Assembly (NCBI GenBank): GCA_030950865.1
Contig: JAUZQR010000114.1
Coordinates: 1-10,252 of the forward strand
Origin: Mariprofundaceae bacterium
Lineage (GTDB): Bacteria > Pseudomonadota > Zetaproteobacteria > Mariprofundales > Mariprofundaceae
DNA: 10,252 bases
Direction: 5' to 3'
Positions 1 through 6,098 of the stretch are shown here, piece by piece. Position 1 is the first letter of the stretch. Each line of letters opens with the position of its first letter. The notes under the pieces are model-generated. The model worked only from the letters and a program-made list of their open reading frames with translations, made no database searches and was not told where the DNA came from. The translations under genes were made by a program, and so were the position numbers.

Positions 1-383
1 AACACCCCGCCAATGGCGCAAACCCTGATAAGCATACGCGAACCTACAAAGACGGTGCAGTGATTGAATACGACAGCGCTGCACATCATTTAAAAGCCAT
101 TTTACCTAGCGGTTCAAGCACGGAACTTGTCAGCGACAGCATACATTTTAAAGGGCTGTTAACGCTTGATGGCGATTTTATCCACAACGGCAACGAAACC
201 AAAAACGGCAACACCACGCAAACAGGCAATATCACATCAAGTGCGGCGATTGCATCCGTAAGCATGACTGCCAGCAGCGCAATCAACGGTGCAAGTGTGG
301 CGGCTGGTTCGATTGATTTGGCAGCACACACGCATGGCGGCGTAGCAACTGGCTTGGGCAACACAGGAGCGGCGAAACCATGA
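1..383 (+). CDS. V: Baseplate central spike protein V (3' part)
   Basis: This is the C-terminal part of the P2 gpV-type spike, which punctures the outer membrane at the centre of the baseplate. The reading frame is open from the left edge (first full codon at base 3, about 126 residues visible), so the GTG at 60 is an internal codon and not the start; the N-terminal OB-fold lies outside the window. The segment YKDGAVIEYD followed by a short beta-rich region is typical of the family. A run of GNxT-type repeats (HNGNETKNGNTTQTGN) is what a trimeric beta-helix would show. The C-terminal AAHTHGG carries the HxH motif that in P2 gpV and phi92 spikes binds iron at the needle tip. The stop overlaps the start of W (ATGA). 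Identification is firm; only the missing 5' part limits it. Confidence 0.93.
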   Translation, partial: HPANGANPDKHTRTYKDGAVIEYDSAAHHLKAILPSGSSTELVSDSIHFKGLLTLDGDFIHNGNETKNGNTTQTGNITSSAAIASVSMTASSAINGASVAAGSIDLAAHTHGGVATGLGNTGAAKP

Positions 384-712
384 ACAAACACACAGGTAAA
401 CCTCACGCTTCTTGGATTGAAGCCTTGCGTCAATCCATCGAAGATATTTTAAGCACACCACTAGGCTCGCGTGTGATGTTGCGAAGCTATGGATCGCGCT
501 TGTTTGATTTGACCGATGCACCCCTGAATCGAAACGGCGTAATGGATGTGATTGCTGCATCTGCCGAAGCCTTGGCGATATGGGAGAAGCGTTTGCAGCT
601 ATCAAGCGTCACTGTTTCAACACCCACTGCCGATGGGCGTATGACGGTTTCAATATCAGGCATTTACACCCCCAATGGTCAAATCGTATCGCTTGATGTC
701 TTGGTGATATAA
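380..712 (+). CDS. W: Baseplate wedge protein W (gp25-like)
   Basis: A 110-residue protein matching P2 gpW in length, position and content; gpW is the homologue of T4 gp25, the wedge component that links baseplate to sheath. The family signature is visible at residues 35-39 (RSYGS), followed by LFDLTDAPLN; the rest is a small alpha/beta domain. The ATG at 380 overlaps the stop of V, with AGGAG at 365-369 as ribosome binding site. Its own TAA overlaps the ATG of J by one base. The tight coupling V-W-J-I is that of the P2 VWJIHG operon. Confidence 0.93.
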   Translation: MNKHTGKPHASWIEALRQSIEDILSTPLGSRVMLRSYGSRLFDLTDAPLNRNGVMDVIAASAEALAIWEKRLQLSSVTVSTPTADGRMTVSISGIYTPNGQIVSLDVLVI

Positions 713-1608
713 TGCCGTTATCCAATGTAAATTTTGCCAGCCTTCCATCGCCCAATATTGTTGAGCCATTGGATTTTAACACGATCCTCAACAGCATGGT
801 TGCCGATTTATTGCTGCGCGACCCGACTTTGAGTGATGTCAATATCGAATCATCGCCCATGCGCAAACTGCTTGAGGTTTGCGCATACCGTGAGTTAATC
901 GTACGTCAGCGCGTCAATGATGGGGCGCATGGTGTGATGTTGGCATATGCCACTGCCAGCGACCTTGACCAAATTGGCGCGAATTATGGGGTTGTGCGCT
1001 TGCAACTTGCACCAGCCGATAACACCACCTTGCCGCCCACGCCTGCCGTGATGGAAGCGGATGATGTGTACCGTGAACGCATTCGTTTATCGCTTTATTC
1101 GCGCACGACGGCAGGTTCGGTCAATCAATACAAATACTTTGCAACATCTGCCAACACTGATGTGCTGGATGTGAGTATCACTAGCCCCACGGCTGGTGAT
1201 GTGGTCATCACCGTGCTTTCACGCACTGGCGCAGGCGTGCCGACGCAAGCCGTGCTTGATGCCGTGATGTTAGCATGCAATGCAGATAATGTTCGCCCTT
1301 TAACAGATCATGTCATCGTGCAAGCAGCGGCGATAGTGAATTATACCGTTGCAGCATCATTGACCGTTTATCCCAACGGCGACCCTATCACCATTCAAGC
1401 CGCCGCATTAAAATCACTCACCGTCTATTGCGACAAACATCATGCGCTAGGGCATGACATTACCCAAGCTGGATTGATTGCTGCGCTCACGGTTGTTGGT
1501 GTGCAGAATGTTGCGCTTACAAGCCCTGCGGCGGATATTGTTGTTGATAATATTCATGCCAGCTATGCTATATCGAAAACCGTATCCATTTCAGGGACAG
1601 CCATCTAA
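712..1608 (+). CDS. J: Baseplate wedge protein J
   Basis: A 298-residue protein close in length to P2 gpJ (about 300), a Baseplate_J family wedge component related to T4 gp6. Residues 50-74 hold the conserved MRKLLEVCAYRELIVRQ stretch and the N-D-G-A-H-G that follows, then a DLDQIGANYGVVRL segment; later YRERIRLSLYSRTTAGSVNQ matches the family region that leads into the core domain. The C-terminal third is beta-rich, with LTVYPNGDP. The start overlaps the W stop (TAATG) and has only a weak GGTGA in front (703-707), so translation is probably coupled. The stop overlaps the start of I in the same way. Confidence 0.94.
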   Translation: MPLSNVNFASLPSPNIVEPLDFNTILNSMVADLLLRDPTLSDVNIESSPMRKLLEVCAYRELIVRQRVNDGAHGVMLAYATASDLDQIGANYGVVRLQLAPADNTTLPPTPAVMEADDVYRERIRLSLYSRTTAGSVNQYKYFATSANTDVLDVSITSPTAGDVVITVLSRTGAGVPTQAVLDAVMLACNADNVRPLTDHVIVQAAAIVNYTVAASLTVYPNGDPITIQAAALKSLTVYCDKHHALGHDITQAGLIAALTVVGVQNVALTSPAADIVVDNIHASYAISKTVSISGTAI

Positions 1609-2186
1609 TGGTGACATCCATTCTACCGCCCAACGCCACACCGCTTGAGCTAAATCTTGAGCAAGCAACTGGCACAAGCATGGAAGCGATGCCCGTGGCT
1701 ATTCGTGATTTGTACAATCCTGATACTTGCCCTGTAAATCTATTGCCTTGGCTGGCTTGGGCATGGGATGTAGAACAGTGGCAGTCTGATTGGGGAATCC
1801 CTATGCAGCGAGCGGTGATTAAAGCGAGCTGGCAAGTGCATAATCATATGGGTACAAAAGCCGCCTTGGTGCAAGCTTTGGAAGCATTGGGTTATGCGCC
1901 TGTACAAGTCACCGAGTTTGTAAACTTGCGCCATCGTGGCGCAAGCAGCTACAACGGCATACGAACTCATGTTGGGCAATCGCTGACTCATCAATTTGAC
2001 GTATCACTAAACACCAATGGCGGAACACCGACTGCATCCCAATTACTAAAAATACGCAAAGCTATCGCTATATTCAAAAATGCACGAAGCCATTTAAGGA
2101 ATATTTATTATGCGAGTCGCTGGTACAGCGGAGCAATTACACACAATGGCGCAGTAATGCGTGATGGAGGACTCATCCTTGGCTAA
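1608..2186 (+). CDS. I: Baseplate/tail protein I
   Basis: A 192-residue P2 gpI-family protein (Tail_P2_I), the wedge component at the outer baseplate rim that connects to the tail fibres. The diagnostic Trp-rich motif LLPWLAWAWDVEQW lies at residues 45-58, followed by RAVIKASWQVHNHMGTKAAL, also typical. The C-terminal end NIYYASRWYSGAITHNG is the usual variable tail-fibre-proximal part. AGGGA at 1593-1597 is a plausible ribosome binding site; the ATG overlaps the J stop. The 3' end contains the ribosome binding site of the tail fibre gene. It is slightly longer than P2 gpI. Confidence 0.92.
   Translation: MVTSILPPNATPLELNLEQATGTSMEAMPVAIRDLYNPDTCPVNLLPWLAWAWDVEQWQSDWGIPMQRAVIKASWQVHNHMGTKAALVQALEALGYAPVQVTEFVNLRHRGASSYNGIRTHVGQSLTHQFDVSLNTNGGTPTASQLLKIRKAIAIFKNARSHLRNIYYASRWYSGAITHNGAVMRDGGLILG
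2166..2170 (+). promoter_or_regulatory. Ribosome binding site setting the fibre start
   Basis: GGAGG inside the 3' end of gene I, eight bases before TTG 2179. It decides the TTG start over the upstream GTG (2161) and ATG (2164), which would begin before or inside it. Confidence 0.7.
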
Positions 2187-2979
2187 TTTAACAGACCAAC
2201 AAATTTTTGAAGCAGCAGTTTATGAACTGTCAACCACAGACCCCGTTATGGGCGGACCTGGTGGGGTGGACAATCGCCCACATCAGCAACTTGCCAACCG
2301 TACTGCGTGGCTGAAAGCATGGATAGATCAGCAAATCACTAATGGGCTTGTAGTTCCCTCGGATATTACTACCGCAATCAACACGCATCTTGCCGCAACC
2401 AATCCACATCCAACGTATACAACAGTTGCAGAAGTCAATGCGTTGATTGCAGCTTCTCCTGCGCCAACGGTAGTGGGGAAAGTTCTCCAAGTTGTCGGGA
2501 AGGCAATCACAACACAAGGTGTGCAAACGCTTCAGCCATTAGTTGATACACAAGTCGGGGCTGGTGTTGATTTCATCATGGATATTGTTCCAAAAGGCAC
2601 TAATTCATCGTTTTTAGTTGAGTATCGATGGTTTGGTGAGATGGGCACTGCTAATACTGGTGCTTGGGATTGTGTGTTTAATGTCCAGAGAAATGGTGTA
2701 AGAGTTAATAATGCAGGGACTATAAACACTGGATTAAGCATGGCTACACAAACATATGGGATTTACTCAAATAACGCCTCAACTCCAGAAATTTTGCATT
2801 TAAAAACGCTTGATAAAACAGGCTCGACGACTGGTACATCGATACAATTTAAGTTAGTGGCAGCTTCGACATATACAACAGCTCAACCAATGTGGACAAA
2901 TAGATGCTTTAATCCATCGCTAGCCGCTGATTTCGAACACGGTGTATCAGAAGTAATCATTACAGAAATAGCGGCGTAA
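2179..2979 (+). CDS. H: Tail fibre protein (H-like, short)
   Basis: The N-terminus (MANLTDQQIFEAAVYELSTT, then DPVMGGPGGVDNRPHQQLAN and RTAWLKAWIDQQ) is the conserved attachment end of P2-type tail fibres, which bind the host surface. I choose TTG at 2179 as start: GGAGG lies at 2166-2170, eight bases upstream, and MANL is the usual fibre start. The longer frame from GTG 2161 would put this site inside the gene. That gives 266 residues, much shorter than P2 gpH (over 600), so the shaft is minimal. The C-terminal half is unlike the N-terminal half in composition (30-38 % GC in two 60-base blocks from 2701 to 2820, against 48 % at 2281-2340), which suggests a swapped receptor-binding tip. I do not recognise the tip fold. 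Confidence 0.88.
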   Translation: MANLTDQQIFEAAVYELSTTDPVMGGPGGVDNRPHQQLANRTAWLKAWIDQQITNGLVVPSDITTAINTHLAATNPHPTYTTVAEVNALIAASPAPTVVGKVLQVVGKAITTQGVQTLQPLVDTQVGAGVDFIMDIVPKGTNSSFLVEYRWFGEMGTANTGAWDCVFNVQRNGVRVNNAGTINTGLSMATQTYGIYSNNASTPEILHLKTLDKTGSTTGTSIQFKLVAASTYTTAQPMWTNRCFNPSLAADFEHGVSEVIITEIAA

Positions 2980-2989
2980 GGATAATAAT

Positions 2990-3469
2990 ATGAAATTAAA
3001 TGCTATTCAATCGCTATACAATAAAGCATGTCATCAAGATGAGAAAGGGAATGTGTTTATCAATGGCAAAAAACCTACAGCGATAGAATCCAAAGATATT
3101 GATAAAGAGGTATTGAGATTAACGCTTATTCAAGATAAGAGCGAGAAAGTCAAATCAATCTCTAAAGAATATCAGACATTGCTCGATGCAGGTGTTACAT
3201 ACAATGGTACGCTATTTCAATCTGATGCCAAGAGTGTTCAAACACTATCTGAAACATTAACAGCCATCGCAAATGGCTGGGCATTGCCCGTAGGGTTTGC
3301 ATGGATTGATGCAGCCAATACGCCACACCCTGCAAGCGTTGCATTCTTGAAAGGTTTAAGTGCCGCATTAGCCGACCATAAAACAGCACTATTCACACGA
3401 TTACAAGTGGCAAAGCAAGCGATTAAAACTGCGACAAGCAAAGCTGCCATTGATGCAGTCATTCTTTAA
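2990..3469 (+). CDS. DUF4376-like tail fibre accessory protein
   Basis: A 159-residue protein in the slot where P2 has the fibre assembly chaperone G. Residues 1-60 are a charged, probably helical N-terminal part. Residues 68-79 (GVTYNGTLFQSD) followed by about 70 residues containing a Trp (W97) and FAWID (103-107) resemble the DUF4376 family, often found as a separate gene or C-terminal domain next to phage tail fibres. The function of that family is not established; a role in fibre folding or as part of the receptor-binding tip is inference from position. TAAGGA at 2977-2982 lies seven bases before the ATG. Its low GC (20 of 60 bases at 3061-3120) links it to the distal fibre gene as one transferred module. 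Confidence 0.75.
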   Translation: MKLNAIQSLYNKACHQDEKGNVFINGKKPTAIESKDIDKEVLRLTLIQDKSEKVKSISKEYQTLLDAGVTYNGTLFQSDAKSVQTLSETLTAIANGWALPVGFAWIDAANTPHPASVAFLKGLSAALADHKTALFTRLQVAKQAIKTATSKAAIDAVIL

Positions 3470-3548
3470 ATGAACAGGCACTTGTTACTCAAGCGCATTC
3501 CGCTTGCAAGCAACGAACAACGCAATCAAATTCTAAGGAGAATAAACC

Positions 3549-4739
3549 ATGCCAGCACCCTATTTGCACGGCGTTCAAGTCGTCTCGAAAGTTAACGCCA
3601 CACGCCCTATTCGCAGCGTCAATACTGCCATTATTGGCATTGTCGGAACGGCACCCGATGCCGACCCTATCGCCTTTCCACTCAATACCCCTGTTCTCGT
3701 CGCAGGTGACCGATTACTTGCAGGAAAACTTGATACCACAGGCAATAAGCTAGGCACGTTGCCGCATTCGCTTGATGCTATTTTTAGTCAAATTGCACCT
3801 ATTATGGTGGTGGTTCGCGTGGCTGAAGTGAAAACAGCGTTAGGAGTCCTTGATGTTGCATTAACGCAAGCCAATGTTATCGGCACGGTCACCGCTTCTG
3901 GACAATCCACAGGCATGCAAGCCTTGCTGACCGCTGAATCAGCTTTAGGCGTTCGCCCTCGTATTCTTGGCGCACCAGGGTGGACAAATGCCCAGACCGT
4001 CGCCACTGCGATGGACACGATTACCACAGCCTTACGCGGCTTTGCTTATTATGATTTGGCAAGTGCCGATGTACCTTCTGCCATCACCGCACGCGCCGCT
4101 TATGGCAATATGCGCTCCATGCTTTTGTTTCCAGGCTTTAATGTGTTTGACACCGCAACAGGCGCACTTATTGCGCAACCTGCCTCCGCAACTGCTATGG
4201 GTTTGCGTGCCAAGCTTGATAACGATGTCGGCTGGCACAAAACCTTATCAAATGCTGTGGTCAATGGCGTGAGCGGTTTAACCAAGCCGATTTCTTGGAG
4301 TCTTCAAGACCCTGCATCCCAAGCCAACCTATTAAACAGTAAGGATATTACCACCATGATTCAAAAAGGTGGTTATCGTTTTTGGGGTTCGCGAACGCCA
4401 AGTGTCGACCCTGTGTATGCGTTTGAAAGCGCAGTTCGCACGGGCGATGTGTTAGCAGATTCGATTGCTGAAGCACATTTGTGGGCCATGGATAAACCGA
4501 TGAGCAAGCAGTTGTTTGATGATATTGTGGAAGGGGTCAATGCCAAGTTCCGCGAGCTAAAAGCCATGGGTTATATTGTGGATGCTAAAGCATGGTTAAA
4601 CCCTGATTTAAACACGGTGACTACGCTTGCCGCAGGCAAACTTTGGGTGGATTATGATTACACCCCAGTTCCACCGCTGGAACAGCTTGGATTCAATGCG
4701 ACCATCACCAACCAATATTTAATTGAATTGATTAAATAA
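3549..4739 (+). CDS. FI: Contractile tail sheath protein FI
   Basis: A 396-residue protein, the same length as P2 gpFI, forming the contractile sheath around the tail tube. The N-terminus HGVQVVSKVNATRPIRSVNT, then AIIGIVGTAPDADPIAFPLN, is the family signature. Later family segments include the Phe-Trp-Gly-Ser-Arg stretch (YRFWGSRTPS) and the C-terminal DYDYTPVPPLEQLGF. A strong site AAGGAG (3535-3540) lies eight bases from the ATG. In P2 this gene begins the separate F-E-T-U-D operon, and the 79-base gap in front fits a promoter there, but I could not identify one. Confidence 0.96.
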   Translation: MPAPYLHGVQVVSKVNATRPIRSVNTAIIGIVGTAPDADPIAFPLNTPVLVAGDRLLAGKLDTTGNKLGTLPHSLDAIFSQIAPIMVVVRVAEVKTALGVLDVALTQANVIGTVTASGQSTGMQALLTAESALGVRPRILGAPGWTNAQTVATAMDTITTALRGFAYYDLASADVPSAITARAAYGNMRSMLLFPGFNVFDTATGALIAQPASATAMGLRAKLDNDVGWHKTLSNAVVNGVSGLTKPISWSLQDPASQANLLNSKDITTMIQKGGYRFWGSRTPSVDPVYAFESAVRTGDVLADSIAEAHLWAMDKPMSKQLFDDIVEGVNAKFRELKAMGYIVDAKAWLNPDLNTVTTLAAGKLWVDYDYTPVPPLEQLGFNATITNQYLIELIK

Positions 4740-4801
4740 ACCATCCAATCGCTGACTTCTAAAATAAGGCGGCGATGAGCTAAAAAAGAGGAGCATAGAG
4801 C

Positions 4802-4972
4802 ATGAAAAAGACATACAAAGCCCTGCAAGCGGTTTATATCAATCACCAAGAGTTAAGCGCTGGCGATACAATCGTTTTGCATGAATGCGCAGCACAATTT
4901 CACATTGCTGATGGAACGCTGCAAGAAGTTGCACAAAAGCAAGCAGCCAAGTCTGCCCAAAAAGGAGCATAA
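4802..4972 (+). CDS. Small protein between sheath and tube (56 aa)
   Basis: An ORF of 56 codons beginning MKKTYKALQAVYINHQELSA and ending KSAQKGA. It has a strong GAGGAG (4788-4793) eight bases before the ATG, and its 3' end carries the AAGGAG used by FII, so it is well embedded in the operon. The pattern (a short beta-strand start, then GDTIVLHECAAQFHIADGTL) resembles small DUF7210-like phage proteins with a G-x-x-V-x-L ... A-x-x-x-x-x-x-G-x-L layout; that match is from memory and tentative. P2 itself has no gene between FI and FII. Function unknown; a minor tail or assembly protein is the simplest guess. Confidence 0.75.
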   Translation: MKKTYKALQAVYINHQELSAGDTIVLHECAAQFHIADGTLQEVAQKQAAKSAQKGA

Positions 4973-4975
4973 ACC

Positions 4976-5485
4976 ATGATTGCAGCTATTCTAAAAGATT
5001 TTAATTTATTCGTAGATGGTTTTGGGTTCTTAGGTAAAGCTGAAGAAATCAACACCCCAAAATTAACCCTCAAAACAGAAGAATTTCGCGCTGGTGGCAT
5101 GGACGCACCACTCGAAGCCGACATGGGCATGGAAAAGCTGGAGTCTGATTTTAGCTTGATTGAATATGATCCACATACGCTTGGTTTGTTTGGCGTTCAA
5201 ATCGGCGCAGCATCTTCATTCACGGCGCGCGGTTCAATGACCAATCCAAGCACTGGGGTCGCCGCTCCGATTGCAGTCACCATGCGAGGACGCATCAAAG
5301 AATTAGATATGGGCACTTGGAAGCCTGGCGAATCCGCTAAACTGAAATGCCAACTGATGCTTAATTATTACCGTTTAAACATGGGCGGGGTGGATATTAT
5401 TGAAATTGACGTGCAAGGCATGAAGCGCATCATCAATGGCGTGGATCAACTGGCATTAACACGCGCAAACTTGGGGATTGTATAA
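4976..5485 (+). CDS. FII: Tail tube protein FII
   Basis: A 169-residue P2 gpFII-family protein (P2: about 172), the subunit of the inner tail tube through which DNA passes. The N-terminus KDFNLFVDGFGFLGKAEEIN, then TPKLTLKTEEFRAGGMDAPL, is diagnostic, as is the MRGRIKELDMGTWKPGE stretch before the C-terminal strands. AAGGAG at 4962-4967 is eight bases before the ATG. It follows the 56-residue ORF by three bases and is followed immediately by E (TAAATG). Confidence 0.95.
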   Translation: MIAAILKDFNLFVDGFGFLGKAEEINTPKLTLKTEEFRAGGMDAPLEADMGMEKLESDFSLIEYDPHTLGLFGVQIGAASSFTARGSMTNPSTGVAAPIAVTMRGRIKELDMGTWKPGESAKLKCQLMLNYYRLNMGGVDIIEIDVQGMKRIINGVDQLALTRANLGIV

Positions 5486-5722
5486 ATGACAACCATTCAT
5501 CTGAAATACCCCATCAAAAGCAATGGCATTGAAATTCAATCGGTCACGCTGCGCCGCATTACTGTCGGCGACTTGGAAGCGGTAAGTCATGAATCAAGCG
5601 AGGTGGGAAAAAGCCTTAAGCTTGTTTCTATGCTTGGCGAACTATCCCCAGAAGATGTTCGTAAAATTGATGCTAGCGATTTCAACAAGTTCAATGAAGC
5701 GGTAAGCGATTTTTTAGAATAA
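5486..5722 (+). CDS. E: Tail assembly protein E (0-frame product)
   Basis: A 78-residue protein matching the P2 gpE family of tail assembly chaperones; it begins with a beta-rich part and contains VTLRRITVGDLEAV near residues 20-33, then helical LSPEDVRKIDASDFNKF. P2 gpE is slightly longer (about 91). The ATG directly follows the FII stop without a clear ribosome binding site, so translation is probably coupled. The last codons before TAA contain the slippery heptamer at 5710-5716, so some ribosomes would continue into E'. The G / G-T type chaperone pair is thought to hold the tape measure while the tube polymerises. Confidence 0.9.
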   Translation: MTTIHLKYPIKSNGIEIQSVTLRRITVGDLEAVSHESSEVGKSLKLVSMLGELSPEDVRKIDASDFNKFNEAVSDFLE

Positions 5723-5865
5723 CAGTGGATATGCCGCGCGCAATCATTGCGCAGTTGGGCGTGGCGTTTCACTGGCAACCATCGGAGATAAGGGCATTAG
5801 CGCTAGATGATGCGTTAGCGTTTATCGATGAAGCATTAAAGATGGGCGTGTTGGAAAAGACTTAG
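5486..5865 (+). CDS. E+E': E-E' fusion by -1 frameshift (GpE family)
   Basis: Slipping back one base at 5710-5716 joins the first 77 residues of E to 49 further residues read in the -1 frame up to TAG 5863-5865, giving about 126 residues. The added part contains AQLGVAFHWQPSEIRALALD followed by DALAFIDEALKMG, which is the P2 E' (GpE) signature with its conserved HW-x-P-S-E. There is an in-frame ATG at 5731, but no ribosome binding site precedes it, which favours frameshifting over separate initiation. In P2 the equivalent E+E' product is essential for tail assembly (about 142 residues). Efficiency cannot be judged from sequence. Confidence 0.85.
5710..5716 (+). promoter_or_regulatory. Slippery heptamer T TTT TTA
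   Basis: The heptamer has the X XXY YYZ form in register with E (codons TTT 76 and TTA 77), six bases before the E stop. A six-pair hairpin (GCGCAA / TTGCGC, 5738-5752) lies 21 bases downstream, farther than the 5-9 bases usual for a stimulator, so its role is doubtful. P2 uses T TTT TTG at the same place. Confidence 0.85.
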
Positions 5866-6062
5866 TAAGGGCTGTAGTCGTCTGATTGATCGGATTCTGC
5901 ACCGTTTAGCGTGCTGAATGTCAAACCAACAACCGCCCACACGGGGAGGAACAGGATAATGGCAATAATCCAAGCCCCTGCGCTTAATGGATCGTGTATG
6001 AGTATGTACACAGGCAAGATGAGTGCGATATAAAACGCATAGCGTTGTTTGAATGGTTCCAT
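5862..6062 (-). CDS. Small two-helix membrane protein, antisense
   Basis: A 66-residue ORF from ATG 6062 to TAA at 5862-5864, the only convincing gene on this strand. Residues 8-23 (YAFYIALILPVYILIH) and 30-49 (AWIIAIILFLPVWAVVGLTF) are hydrophobic and look like two membrane helices, with a short loop HDPLSAG and an acidic C-terminal tail rich in D/S. It fills nearly all of the otherwise empty 226 bases between E' and T, and its stop overlaps the E' stop by three bases, so it fits the gap closely. P2 has no gene here. I see no Shine-Dalgarno site; an upstream ATG at 6113 would give 83 residues but run into T. Orientation and position recall a phage moron, possibly expressed in the lysogen; function unknown. 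Confidence 0.6.
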   Translation of the reverse strand: MEPFKQRYAFYIALILPVYILIHDPLSAGAWIIAIILFLPVWAVVGLTFSTLNGAESDQSDDYSPY

Positions 6063-6069
6063 AATTATC

Positions 6070-6098
6070 AATTTAATGAAGGAGTGCTGAAATGTCAA
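6070..6098 (-). promoter_or_regulatory. Possible sigma70 promoter for the antisense gene
   Basis: On the - strand a perfect TTGACA (6098-6093), 17 bases, then TAAATT (6075-6070, four of six matches to TATAAT). A start seven bases on would fall on the A of ATG 6062, which would make the mRNA leaderless and fits the lack of a ribosome binding site. The -35 box overlaps the Met-Ser codons at the start of T, so it may be chance; a second TTGACA lies at 6113-6108. Confidence 0.35.

Noticed and set aside
237..605. 122-codon open frame on the - strand across V and W
   Set aside because: Cys/Ser/Arg-rich shadow opposite two well-identified genes.
3490..3506. Six-pair hairpin in the gap before FI as a terminator
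   Set aside because: The stem is short and no T-run follows; it may be only local symmetry (there is also a 10-base palindrome at 3502-3511).
3470..3548. P2-type Ogr-dependent late promoter before FI (TGT-N12-ACA)
   Set aside because: I looked for TGT and ACA at the required spacing in the gap and did not find it; a promoter may still exist farther upstream or of another type.
3967..4272. 101-codon + frame inside FI
   Set aside because: Out-of-frame reading of the sheath gene, rich in Met/Cys/Pro, with no ribosome binding site.
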